Shown here: piece after piece, positions 45,159-55,634 of the stretch
How the letters are laid out: each line of letters opens with the position of its first letter
How positions within the stretch are numbered: the first letter of the stretch is position 1
Assembly (NCBI RefSeq): GCF_030014915.1
Contig: NZ_JAGIXS010000001.1
Coordinates: 930,001 to 994,000, forward strand
Direction: 5' to 3'
Source: Pelomonas sp. V22
Lineage (GTDB): Bacteria > Pseudomonadota > Gammaproteobacteria > Burkholderiales > Burkholderiaceae_C
DNA: 64,000 bases
The notes under the pieces: model-generated
Told to the model about the DNA's origin: nothing
What the model saw: only the letters and a program-made list of their open reading frames with translations
The model's database searches: none
Program-made: the position numbers and the translations under genes

Positions 45159-46499
45159 ATGAGCCTGGTCTTCCCCCACACCTTCGTCCCCTGGTTTCGC
45201 TCGGTCGCGCCCTATATCCACGCCTACCGGGGTGAGACTTTCGTCGTCGGGATGACCGGCGAGCTGGTCGAGGCCGGCAAGCTGAACAACTTCGTGCAGG
45301 ACCTGTCCATCCTGCATGCCATGGGCATCAACCTGGTGCTGGTGCACGGCTTCCGGCCCCAGGTCAATGAGCAACTGGCTGCCAAGGGTCAGACGCCACG
45401 CTACAGCCACGGCATCCGCATCACCGACGCCATCGCCCTGGATTGCGCCCAGGAGGCCGCCGGTCAGCTGCGCTTCGAGATCGAGGCCGCGTTCTCGCAA
45501 GGCCTGCCCAATACGCCGATGGCCAATGCCGCCGTGCGTGTGGTCTCGGGCAATTTCCTGACCGCGCGGCCCGTGGGCATCGTCGATGGTGTGGACTTCC
45601 AGCACAGCGGCGTGGTCCGCAAGGTCGACGCCTCGGCCATCCAGCGCGCGCTGGACATCGGCGCCGTGGTGCTGCTCTCACCGTTTGGCTTCTCGCCCAC
45701 CGGCGAGGCCTTCAACCTGACGATGGAAGACGTGGCCACCAGCACGGCCATTGCGCTGCAGGCCGACAAGCTGCTCTTCGTCTGCGAAGTACCCGGCGTG
45801 CGCGAGAACCCGGACGACCCGGACAGCGCCATCGACACCGAGCTGGCCGTGGCCGACGCCAAGCGCATGCTGGCCAAGCTGCCGCGCCCCACGTCGCCCA
45901 CCGACGTGGCCTTCTATCTGCAGCATTGCGTCAAAGCCTGCGAGGCCGGCGTCGAGCGCTCGCACATCCTGCCGCTGGCGGTGGATGGCGCGCTCCTGCA
46001 GGAGGTCTACACCCACGATGGCATCGGCACCATGGTGGTCGACGAGAAGCTGGAGAGCCTGCGCGAGGCCAGCTCCGACGACATCGGCGGCATCCTCACG
46101 CTGATCGAGCCCTTCGAGCGCGACGGCACCCTGGTCAAGCGTGACCGCACCGAGATCGAGCGCGACATCGAGCTCTACACGGTGATCGAGCACGACGGCG
46201 TGATCTTCGGCTGCGCGGCACTCTACCCCTACGTGGAAGCCAAGACGGCCGAGATGGCAGCGCTGACCGTCTCGCCAGCCGTGCAAGGCCAGGGCGACGG
46301 CGACCGCATCCTGAAGCGCGTGGAGCAGCGGGCCAAGGCCATGGGCCTTTCGAGCATCTTCGTGCTGACCACGCGCACCATGCACTGGTTCATCAAGCGC
46401 GGTTTCCAGCAGGTCGACCCCGACTGGCTGCCCGAGGAACGCAAGCGCAAATACAACTGGGACCGGCGCTCGCAGGTGCTGGTCAAAAAGCTCGCATGA
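45159..46499 (+). CDS. argA: N-acetylglutamate synthase
   Basis: A 446-residue enzyme making N-acetylglutamate, the first step of arginine synthesis. Residues 1-290 are an amino-acid-kinase fold domain (LVLVHGFRPQVNEQL, GIVDGVDFQHSGVVRKVD, LLSPFGFSPTGEAFNL) and about 295-446 an acetyltransferase domain (ALTVSPAVQGQGDGDRILKRVEQRAKAMG). Length and layout match E. coli ArgA. A short hairpin overlaps its stop codon. Confidence 0.95.
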   Translation: MSLVFPHTFVPWFRSVAPYIHAYRGETFVVGMTGELVEAGKLNNFVQDLSILHAMGINLVLVHGFRPQVNEQLAAKGQTPRYSHGIRITDAIALDCAQEAAGQLRFEIEAAFSQGLPNTPMANAAVRVVSGNFLTARPVGIVDGVDFQHSGVVRKVDASAIQRALDIGAVVLLSPFGFSPTGEAFNLTMEDVATSTAIALQADKLLFVCEVPGVRENPDDPDSAIDTELAVADAKRMLAKLPRPTSPTDVAFYLQHCVKACEAGVERSHILPLAVDGALLQEVYTHDGIGTMVVDEKLESLREASSDDIGGILTLIEPFERDGTLVKRDRTEIERDIELYTVIEHDGVIFGCAALYPYVEAKTAEMAALTVSPAVQGQGDGDRILKRVEQRAKAMGLSSIFVLTTRTMHWFIKRGFQQVDPDWLPEERKRKYNWDRRSQVLVKKLA

Positions 46500-46505
46500 G
46501 CTTTT
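46486..46505 (+). terminator. Possible terminator overlapping the argA stop
   Basis: AAAAGCTC (46486-46493) and GAGCTTTT (46498-46505) form an 8-bp stem with a GCAT loop, the right arm ending in four T. The TGA stop (46497-46499) lies inside. The stem is weak and few T follow. Confidence 0.4.
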
Positions 46506-46626
46506 CGCTAAAAGACTCGGTTAAGTTCTGTCTTTCGCCAAGAAGCTCGGCTGACGGCCGGGCTATTGCCGGCGCGCTACAGTGCGCGCCGTCCGTTTAA
46601 TGATTCATCGATTTAGAGGTTCTGCC

Positions 46627-46899
46627 ATGGCTCGCACCGTTCAATGTGTTTATCTGAAGAAGGAAGGCGAGGGCCTGGACTTCGCGCCTTATCCCGGCGA
46701 ACTGGGCAAGCGCATCTATGACGGCGTCTGCAAGGAGGCCTGGGCTGCCTGGATGAAACACCAGACCATGCTGGTCAATGAAAACCGCCTGAACCTGGCC
46801 GACCAGCGCGCCCGCCAATATCTGGCGCGACAGATGGAGCAATTCTTTTTCGGCGGCGGCGCCGAGCAGCCGGCGGGGTATGTGCCGCCCGCTGCCTGA
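46627..46899 (+). CDS. yggX: Fe(II)-trafficking / oxidative damage protection protein YggX
   Basis: A 90-residue protein that protects iron-sulfur proteins and takes part in iron handling. [30 protein letters not shown] with the conserved cysteine at residue 7, then [19 protein letters not shown], is highly typical. The start at 46627 matches the family N-terminus; an upstream frame to 46582 has no support. It stands alone between argA and the H-NS gene. Confidence 0.95.
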   Translation: MARTVQCVYLKKEGEGLDFAPYPGELGKRIYDGVCKEAWAAWMKHQTMLVNENRLNLADQRARQYLARQMEQFFFGGGAEQPAGYVPPAA

Positions 46900-47030
46900 C
46901 GCACAGCGGCCAGAAAACGCCTGAATGGGTGTCTTGCAATTCCGCCGGGCGCCCCGGGGTTTTGTATAAACCGGCATTTGTTGCGAATTCGTTGCATATT
47001 CACCGCAGTATCTTTGGCAGTTCTCGTGCC

Positions 47031-47036
47031 TATAAT
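47031..47036 (+). promoter_or_regulatory. -10 box of the H-NS gene
   Basis: A perfect TATAAT 49 bases before the ATG at 47086. The -35 position (about 47008-47013, GTATCT) is poor. TGGCAG and GTGCC just upstream have the GG-N10-GC spacing of a sigma-54 site, probably by chance. Confidence 0.5.
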
Positions 47037-47085
47037 CAGGCCGAACCACACCCCTGGCCCTGATTACTCGCGAGGATTTGCATCT

Positions 47086-47385
47086 ATGGCATTGCTCAAA
47101 GACCTGCTGGCCCAACGCGCCGCACTCGATCAACAGATTTCCGAAACCAAGGAACGCGAGCGCGCCGACGCGATCAACAAGGTGAAATCGCTGATGTCCG
47201 AATATGGGCTGACGCTCGCCGACTTGAACAGCCGGCCGGCCAAGGCAGCCAAGACCACCACCAAGGTCGCCGCCAAATACCGCAATCAGGCCACCGGTGA
47301 AACCTGGAGCGGCCGTGGCCTGCAGCCCAAGTGGCTGAAGGCCGCCATCGCCGGCGGCGCCAAGCTCGACGACTTCCACGTCTGA
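47086..47385 (+). CDS. H-NS histone-like nucleoid protein
   Basis: A 99-residue nucleoid protein that silences AT-rich DNA. A coiled-coil oligomerisation part (LLAQRAALDQQISETKERERADAINKVKSLM) is followed by a linker rich in Lys/Ala/Thr and by the DNA-binding domain YRNQATGETWSGRGLQPKWLKA, which is the betaproteobacterial form of the H-NS core. GAGGAT stands about ten bases upstream of the ATG. A clear terminator follows. Confidence 0.93.
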   Translation: MALLKDLLAQRAALDQQISETKERERADAINKVKSLMSEYGLTLADLNSRPAKAAKTTTKVAAKYRNQATGETWSGRGLQPKWLKAAIAGGAKLDDFHV

Positions 47386-47415
47386 GCCTGTAGTTTCAGC
47401 CCGACCGCACCACCA

Positions 47416-47446
47416 AAGCCGCCTCTGGGCGGCTTTTGTTTTTCTT
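47416..47446 (+). terminator. Rho-independent terminator of the H-NS gene
   Basis: GCCGCC (47418-47423), loop TCTG, GGCGGC (47428-47433), then TTTTGTTTTTCTT. Stem and T-run are both good; it lies about 30 bases after the stop codon. Confidence 0.85.
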
Positions 47447-47588
47447 GCGAGGCCTGACCACCGCCACCCCGGGTTTGCTCGGCCACCCATTTGCAGGCCA
47501 GCGGTCGATATTGGGCGCAGCGGGGCATTACCCGCTGCTAGCATCGCGGCCTGCCGCCGCCCTGCCTGTTCGCCGCCCGCCAAATCCC

Positions 47589-49916
47589 GTGGACGATTTG
47601 CTGCCACCGTCACCCGATGCCGACGCCCGTCCACCACGCCGGCGCAGCCGCTGGCCTGATGGGCGGGTAATGGTACCGCTGGGCCTGGCTTATTTGGCGG
47701 GCGCACTGCTGATACTGATGAATTCGGCGGCCGGCGGATATTTGCTGAGCAACGTCCTGGCCTTGGCCGCGCTGGCCCTGCCCATACTCTGGCTCGCGGT
47801 CCGCCTGCGGCAATTGCGACGAGACCAGCAATGCTGGCATGAGCTTGCCGACCAGGCGGGCAGCGCCAGTTGCGAATGGGATTTGCCAAGCGGCACACAA
47901 CAGGCCTCGGCGCTGTGGCAAGACTGGGCGGGCACACAGGGCGACTGGCTGGACTGGCTGGAGCGCTGCCATCCGCTGGACCGCTCGGCCGCCCTGGTGG
48001 CGCTTCAGGACCTGCAACAGCAGCCGGGCAAGGACCGCCTGAGCCTGGTCCTGCGGCTGCGCGCCGCCTCGGCCGAATGGCAGGACTTCCGCCTGCACCT
48101 GCAGGTGCTGCAGCGCGACCGCCAGGGCCGGGCCCAGCGGCTGCGCGCCTGGCTGCAGAACATCGCCTGGGAGCGCAGCTCGGAGGAGCGCCAACGCCTC
48201 GCCACCCATCTGTTCCAGCATCTGCATGAAGGCCTCGCGGTCGTTGATCCGCAGCTGAACGTGGTCGATGTCAACCCAAGTTACTGCCGCCTGCTCAAGA
48301 CCAAACGCGAGCATCTGCTCAAGCTGCCGGCCCTGCCCGTGACCAGCAGCGTGCTCGCCGACGCCGGCCACGACCTGGCGGCGCTGCGCGAGGCCCTGCG
48401 CCTGGACGGCCTCTGGCAGGGCCTGGTGCGTGTGCGGCGCGGCGATGGCGAGCTGTGCGCCTTCCAGGTCACGCTCGCCAGCGTCGACGAGGCTCAAGGC
48501 CCCACGCGCTACCACGTGCTGACGCTGGCCGACAGCCATTCGCTGCAGCGCCCCGACGAGCTGGCCCAGCAAGCCCGCCACGACCCGCTCACCGGTCTGC
48601 CCAACCACGGCGAGCTGCTGCGCCTGCTGGAGGATGCCCTGCCCCTGAGCCAGCGCGAGGGCTTCATGCTGTGCGTCTGCTGCCTGGACCTGGACGGTTT
48701 TCGCCAGCTCAACGAGCGCCATGGGCAGGCCGGCGGCGATCAGCTGATCCACCAGGTAGCCCTGCGCCTGCGCGGCGCCTTGCGCGGTGCGCCGCAATGG
48801 CGCGACCGGCTGGCCCGGCTGGACGGCGACGAGTTCGCGCTGATCCTGCGCTGCAGCAGCCAGGAAGAAGCGGAGCGTGCGCTGGAGCGCCTGCTCAATG
48901 TGCTGCGTGCGCCGCATGTGCTGCCGGGCAGCTCGACGCCACTGAGCCTCACGGCCAGCATTGGCGCCACCCTCTACCCGCTGGACCCGAGCGATGGTGA
49001 AACCCTGGTCCGCCACGCCACCCAGGCGCTCCACCAGGTCAAGCGCAATGGCCGTGATGCCGCCCGCTTCTTCGACACCGAGAAGCGCGCCCGCAAGGAG
49101 GCCCAGGCCCTGGCACTGGCGCGCATGCAGGAGGCGCTCGACTCGCAGGAGCTGCTGCTCTACTACCAGCCCAAGGTCGACATGCGCCAGGCCCGCGTGC
49201 TGGGCATGGAGGCCCTGCTGCGCTGGCAGCATCCGCAGCGCGGCCTGCTGGCACCGGCGCATTTCCTGCCCCTGCTCGAGGGCACGGGCCTCGGTGTGCG
49301 GGTGGGCGATTGGGTGATCGAGCAGGCGCTCAAGCAGTCGGCCGCCTGGCTGGCCCTCGGGCTGCGGCTGGACGTCAGCGTCAACGTGGCGGCCCGCCAT
49401 CTGCAGAGCGCCGATTTCGGCCAGCGCCTGCAGGAGTTGCTCGGGCGGCACGACCCGCTGGTGGCCCATCACCTGACGCTGGAGGTGCTGGAGTCGGCGG
49501 CCCTGGCCGACGTCGACGCCACCCACGCCCTCTTGCAGCGCTGCCGGCGCCTCGGCGTGCGCTCGGCGCTCGACGATTTCGGCACCGGCTATGCCAACCT
49601 CACCTACCTGAAGCGACTGCCCGTCGACGTGCTGAAGATCGACCGCTCCTTCGTGCAGAGCATGCTGGCCGACGAGCAGGACCGCGCCATCGTCGAAGGC
49701 GTGATCAAGCTGGCCCAGAGTTTTGGCTGCGGCGTGATCGCCGAAGGCGTCGAATCACCGGCCCACGCGCAGGCCCTGTTGAAGCTCGGCTGCAACCAGG
49801 GCCAGGGCAGCGGCATCGCCTCACCGATGCCGGCCGAGGAGGTCGCCGCCTGGGTCCAGGGCTTCGTGCGCGGTGGCTGGCCGGGCCCGGTGCGCCAGCC
49901 CGTCACGGTAGACTGA
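47589..49916 (+). CDS. Membrane-anchored GGDEF-EAL protein (c-di-GMP turnover)
   Basis: A 775-residue protein by the GTG at 47589; an ATG at 47670 (748 residues) is equally possible. Two membrane helices (PLGLAYLAGALLILM and LLSNVLALAALALPILWLAV), then a PAS-like part (about 225-355: HEGLAVVDPQLNVVDVNPSYCRLL). The GGDEF site reads DGDEF (412-416), a variant that may be inactive. The EAL domain looks intact: EALLR (541-545), SVNVAARHL, LDDFGTGY, LKIDRSF and AEGVES. Net activity is therefore probably c-di-GMP breakdown. It ends four bases before dnaG. Confidence 0.88.
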   Translation: MDDLLPPSPDADARPPRRRSRWPDGRVMVPLGLAYLAGALLILMNSAAGGYLLSNVLALAALALPILWLAVRLRQLRRDQQCWHELADQAGSASCEWDLPSGTQQASALWQDWAGTQGDWLDWLERCHPLDRSAALVALQDLQQQPGKDRLSLVLRLRAASAEWQDFRLHLQVLQRDRQGRAQRLRAWLQNIAWERSSEERQRLATHLFQHLHEGLAVVDPQLNVVDVNPSYCRLLKTKREHLLKLPALPVTSSVLADAGHDLAALREALRLDGLWQGLVRVRRGDGELCAFQVTLASVDEAQGPTRYHVLTLADSHSLQRPDELAQQARHDPLTGLPNHGELLRLLEDALPLSQREGFMLCVCCLDLDGFRQLNERHGQAGGDQLIHQVALRLRGALRGAPQWRDRLARLDGDEFALILRCSSQEEAERALERLLNVLRAPHVLPGSSTPLSLTASIGATLYPLDPSDGETLVRHATQALHQVKRNGRDAARFFDTEKRARKEAQALALARMQEALDSQELLLYYQPKVDMRQARVLGMEALLRWQHPQRGLLAPAHFLPLLEGTGLGVRVGDWVIEQALKQSAAWLALGLRLDVSVNVAARHLQSADFGQRLQELLGRHDPLVAHHLTLEVLESAALADVDATHALLQRCRRLGVRSALDDFGTGYANLTYLKRLPVDVLKIDRSFVQSMLADEQDRAIVEGVIKLAQSFGCGVIAEGVESPAHAQALLKLGCNQGQGSGIASPMPAEEVAAWVQGFVRGGWPGPVRQPVTVD

Positions 49917-49920
49917 AAGG

Positions 49921-51945
49921 GTGATCCCACCCGGCTTTATCCAGGACCTCTTGGCCCGCACCGACATCGTCGATGTGGTGGGCCGTCACGTCGAATTGAA
50001 GAAGGGTGGCGCCAACCTGATGGGGCTCTGCCCCTTCCATGGCGAGAAGTCGCCGAGCTTCTCGGTCAGCCCGTCCAAGCAGTTCTATCACTGCTTCGGC
50101 TGCGGGGTGAACGGCAATGCGATCAGCTTCCTGATGGAGTACAGCGGCCTCGGTTTCGTCGAAGCCGTGCAGGAGCTCGCGCAAGGCGCCGGCATGCAGG
50201 TGCCAAGCGACGAGCGCTCGCCCCAGGAACGCGAGCGCGCCGCCGAGCACAAGAAGCACCAGGCCACGCTGAGCGAGACGCTGGAGCGGGCGGCCGGTCA
50301 CTACCGCACGCAGCTGAAATCGAGCCCCCGCGCCATCGACTACCTGAAAGGCCGCGGCCTCAGCGGCCAGATTGCCGCGCGCTTCGGCCTAGGCTATGCG
50401 CCCGAGGGATGGCGCGCCCTGGCCAGCGCATTTCCGTCCTACGACGACCCGCTGCTGGTCGAGTCGGGCCTGGTGATTGAAAAGCAGGCTGAGGACGAAG
50501 TGGCCGGCGGGCCGAGCGCCGGGCCGCCCCAAGCCGGCCCGCATCTCATCGGGGGACCGACCGCCGTACCCGGTGGGCGAGGGGCTGCATCCAAGCGGTA
50601 TGACCGCTTCCGCGACCGCGTGATGTTCCCGATCCGCAATGTGCAGGGCGAGACCATTGGCTTCGGCGGTCGCGTGCTGGACAAGGGCGAACCCAAGTAC
50701 TTGAATTCACCGGAAACGCCGGTCTTCCACAAGGGCCGCGAGCTCTACGGCCTGTTTGAAGGCCGCGCCGCCTTCCGCCAGCGCGGCTATGCCCTGGTGG
50801 TCGAGGGCTATATGGATGTGGTCGCCCTGGCCCAGCATGGCTTCGGCAATGCGGTGGCCACGCTCGGCACAGCCTGCACGCCCGATCATGTGCAAAAGCT
50901 GTTCCGCTTCACCGACTCGGTGGTGTTCAGCTTCGACGGCGATGCCGCCGGCCGCCGCGCGGCGGTGCGAGCCTTGGAAGCTTCGCTGCCCCACATCAAC
51001 GAGATGCGCACCGTGCGCTTCCTGTTCCTGCCAACCGAGCACGATCCCGACTCCTATGTGCGCGAGCTCGGAGCCGAGGCTTTCGAGCGCTGCATAGAGG
51101 CGGCCGTGCCACTGTCACGCCAACTGGTCGAGACCAGCGCCGAAGGCTGCGATCTCGGCAGCGCCGAGGGCCGGGCCCGCATGCTGTCACGCGCCAAGCC
51201 GTTGTGGCTGGCGCTGCCGGACGGCCTGCTCAAGCGCCAGTTGCTGGGAGAGCTGGCCAAACGCGCACAGCTGCCGGACCAGGAGCTGATGTCGTTCTGG
51301 CAGGTCGCGGCGGCCCCCAGGCCCGCCCCGGCCAGCGTGCAGGAACATGTGCTGGCCGAAGGCCCGCCACCCGAGTATTTCGATGCCGGCGATGAACACT
51401 TCCACCACCCCGCACCCAGCCAGCAGGTGCCGCGCCGCAAGCCCCAGCACCCCGCCGCGCAGCGCAAGCCCTGGCGCAAGGACTGGAAGCGTGATCCCGA
51501 CGACGACATGCCGCGCCTGCCACGCCGCGCACCGCCCGGCCCGGCCGACGTGGCCCTGCGCATGCTGCTGCTCAACAGCCTCTGGTGGGAGCAGCTCAGC
51601 GCCGACGACCAAGGCTTGCTGCACGACCTGCCCGAGCCTCATGGCCCGTTGGTGGCCTGGCTGGAACGCTTCCTGGTCAACCATGGGCCCGGGCCCTGGA
51701 CCGTGGTCGAGGCCGCGCTGACCGACGAAGGCCTGATCGAGCAGGTCCAGGCCCTGGGCGGCTGGGACCATGCCGAGGAAGCAGCGCTGGATGATTTCCG
51801 CGCCGTGCTGAGAACCCTGCTGATCTCGAGGCTGGAGGAAGAACAGCGCCTGATCACCAGCGCTGGCGCCGCCGCCGACCTCGGCCGCTACCGCGAGCTG
51901 AACGAGCAGATCCGACTCCTGAAGCAGCTCAAACCGGCGGCTTGA
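49921..51945 (+). CDS. dnaG: DNA primase
   Basis: A 674-residue primase starting at GTG. The zinc ribbon has C37, H40, C58 and C61 (LCPFHGEKSPSF, YHCFGCG); the Toprim core has VVEGYMDV and FDGDAAGRRA; the C-terminal helicase-binding domain ends the protein. Residues about 193-225 (AGGPSAGPPQAGPHLIGGP and on) are a Gly/Pro/Ala-rich insert between the N-terminal part of the catalytic core and YDRFRDRVMFPI, longer than usual here; its DNA resembles the intergenic repeats of this window. It is followed by rpoD, the usual partner, behind its own promoter. Confidence 0.95.
   Translation: MIPPGFIQDLLARTDIVDVVGRHVELKKGGANLMGLCPFHGEKSPSFSVSPSKQFYHCFGCGVNGNAISFLMEYSGLGFVEAVQELAQGAGMQVPSDERSPQERERAAEHKKHQATLSETLERAAGHYRTQLKSSPRAIDYLKGRGLSGQIAARFGLGYAPEGWRALASAFPSYDDPLLVESGLVIEKQAEDEVAGGPSAGPPQAGPHLIGGPTAVPGGRGAASKRYDRFRDRVMFPIRNVQGETIGFGGRVLDKGEPKYLNSPETPVFHKGRELYGLFEGRAAFRQRGYALVVEGYMDVVALAQHGFGNAVATLGTACTPDHVQKLFRFTDSVVFSFDGDAAGRRAAVRALEASLPHINEMRTVRFLFLPTEHDPDSYVRELGAEAFERCIEAAVPLSRQLVETSAEGCDLGSAEGRARMLSRAKPLWLALPDGLLKRQLLGELAKRAQLPDQELMSFWQVAAAPRPAPASVQEHVLAEGPPPEYFDAGDEHFHHPAPSQQVPRRKPQHPAAQRKPWRKDWKRDPDDDMPRLPRRAPPGPADVALRMLLLNSLWWEQLSADDQGLLHDLPEPHGPLVAWLERFLVNHGPGPWTVVEAALTDEGLIEQVQALGGWDHAEEAALDDFRAVLRTLLISRLEEEQRLITSAGAAADLGRYRELNEQIRLLKQLKPAA
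50521..50585 (+). repeat. Repeat-like insert within dnaG, copy B
   Basis: GGGCCGCCCC (50521-50530), CGGGGGACCGACC (50550-50562) and TGGGCGAGGGGC (50574-50585) occur in the same order and orientation as in the minus-strand reading of the dnaX-purM intergenic repeat (34675-34791). GGGCCGCCCCAAG also matches the copy at 32263. The insert keeps the dnaG frame open. Confidence 0.55.
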
Positions 51946-52278
51946 GCCGATTTTTTGAACCTGCTCGTCAAATAGACGATAATTCAGGGTTTTCGCGCGC
52001 GTCGTCAAGAGTGACGGCAGCTTGAATGCCGGACCCGGCCACCCAGCGAAACTGGGCACCCATCGAGGTATCAAGGCCACCTTTTCCGCCAGGGCTGCAA
52101 TTGCAAACGTTCACGCCAACTTGAACGCGCCGCATGTCGACACCATCTCCGTGGCTCGGCATGCCTGAAAAGCCGCCTGGGGGCCGCCTTCGTTGCCGTG
52201 CGAAGGTTCTGGACCCAGGTGGCCGCTGCATTGCCCGCCCAAAAAATATTTCGACCTGCACCGACCCCAAGGATCTGC
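51946..52278. other. rpoD upstream region
   Basis: About 330 bases between dnaG and rpoD. It holds the rpoD promoter near 51955-51983, giving a leader of about 290 bases. The leader has no recognised riboswitch; an AAGGA ribosome site stands just before the rpoD ATG. Confidence 0.6.
51955..51983 (+). promoter_or_regulatory. rpoD sigma-70 promoter
   Basis: TTGAAC (51955-51960), 17-base spacer, GATAAT (51978-51983). Expected start near 51990. It begins right after the dnaG stop codon, so rpoD need not depend on dnaG transcription. Confidence 0.7.
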
Positions 52279-54531
<2,253 letters not shown>

Positions 54532-54560
54532 TCAGATTGCCGCAGGGCGACAGCCGCACC

Positions 54561-54586
54561 AGGGCCGGATTTATCCGGCCCTTTTG
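54561..54586 (+). terminator. Rho-independent terminator of rpoD
   Basis: GGGCCGGAT (54562-54570) and ATCCGGCCC (54573-54581) pair perfectly around TT, followed by TTTTG. About 30 bases after the rpoD stop. Confidence 0.8.
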
Positions 54587-54646
54587 CATGCCCGCACGCC
54601 GCTACACTGCGAATAATTTCACGCCCTGCCCGACTCAACCCAGCCC

Positions 54647-55615
54647 ATGACCCAGATCCGGGAACGCACCGTCCTGTTCGCTGACCTCCGAGGCAGCACG
54701 GCGTTGTTCGAGACCCTGGGCAATGCCGAGGCCACCTCGGTCGTCACCCACACGGTGGGCGTGATCGCCCAGGCGGTCGACGAATGCGCCGGGCAGTTGA
54801 TCAAGACCCTGGGCGATGGCCTGATGGCTGTGTTCGAAGGACCGGCCGATGGCGTCAAGTCCGCCATCCGCATGCACGAGATGCTGGAGCGCGTCGTGGC
54901 GCGCGGCAAACAGCGCGGCGCCTCGCCAGGCCTGCGCGGGCTCAAGCTGCAGGTGGCGCTGGCCCGTGGCGAAGTCGTGGAGATGGGGGGCGACTGCTTC
55001 GGCGACGCCGTCAACGTGGCCGCCCGGCTGATCGACCATGCGGGTGACAACGAGACCCTGATTACCGCCGAAGTCCTGAACGGCCTCACCGCAGCCCGCA
55101 AGAACCGCTTCCGCAGCCTGGACCGCATTGCGGTGCGCGGCCGGGTCGAGCCGGTCCATGTCTATGTGCTGGACCAGCCGAGCCAGCAGGGCGATGCCGC
55201 GGCCACGCAGTTCGGCGAGGTCGTGCCGCATGCCGAACCCGACGGCATCCGCCTCGTCTGGCAGGACCTGGACCGCGTGTTCGACACCTCGTCCATGCCC
55301 ATCGTGCTGGGCCGCAGCGTGCAGGCCACCTACTGCATCACCGATGGCCGCGTGTCTCGCTCGCACGCTCGCATCGACTGGCATGGCGGTGTGTTTTCGC
55401 TGACCGACCTCAGCTACAACGGCACCTTCGTGCGTTTCGGCCCCGTGGGCGAGATCCTCTCGCTGAAGCGCGGCAACTGCACCCTGCACGGCAGCGGCGT
55501 GATCGGCCTCGGCGGCCCGCCGATGGACAATGATTCGCCGACGGTGCGCTTCGAGGTCCTGCATTTCTCCGACACCGAGCCGCTGTCGCTGACCGGCCCG
55601 CGCAGCCGCGGCTGA
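54647..55615 (+). CDS. Class III adenylate cyclase with FHA domain
   Basis: A 322-residue cytoplasmic protein. The cyclase domain (1-175) has metal-binding D13 (LFADLRGST) and D57 (KTLGDG), the substrate pair K53 and D120 that favours ATP over GTP, and the transition-state pair N123/R127 (GDAVNVAARL). The C-terminal FHA domain (about 205-310) keeps its phosphothreonine-binding residues: G222-R223, S237-R-S-H240 and N258-G-T. So it probably makes cAMP under control of a phosphorylated partner. It lies 20 bases before hemH, where related bacteria often have hrcA. Confidence 0.88.
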   Translation: MTQIRERTVLFADLRGSTALFETLGNAEATSVVTHTVGVIAQAVDECAGQLIKTLGDGLMAVFEGPADGVKSAIRMHEMLERVVARGKQRGASPGLRGLKLQVALARGEVVEMGGDCFGDAVNVAARLIDHAGDNETLITAEVLNGLTAARKNRFRSLDRIAVRGRVEPVHVYVLDQPSQQGDAAATQFGEVVPHAEPDGIRLVWQDLDRVFDTSSMPIVLGRSVQATYCITDGRVSRSHARIDWHGGVFSLTDLSYNGTFVRFGPVGEILSLKRGNCTLHGSGVIGLGGPPMDNDSPTVRFEVLHFSDTEPLSLTGPRSRG

Positions 55616-55634
55616 CCCTTCGCATTCTTCACAC

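Noticed and set aside
41497-45162. A 1221-codon open frame on the plus strand opposite hrpA
   Set aside because: The minus strand has every DEAH helicase motif in order; the plus frame is an antisense artefact of GC bias.
47014-47029. Sigma-54-like site (GG-N10-GC) before the H-NS gene
   Set aside because: Only the GG/GC spacing fits, the flanking bases do not, no enhancer-binding protein is near, and a perfect TATAAT follows at once.
47436-47588. A longer start (TTG at 47436) for the GGDEF-EAL gene
   Set aside because: It would begin inside the terminator of the H-NS gene, and the added residues show no conserved character.
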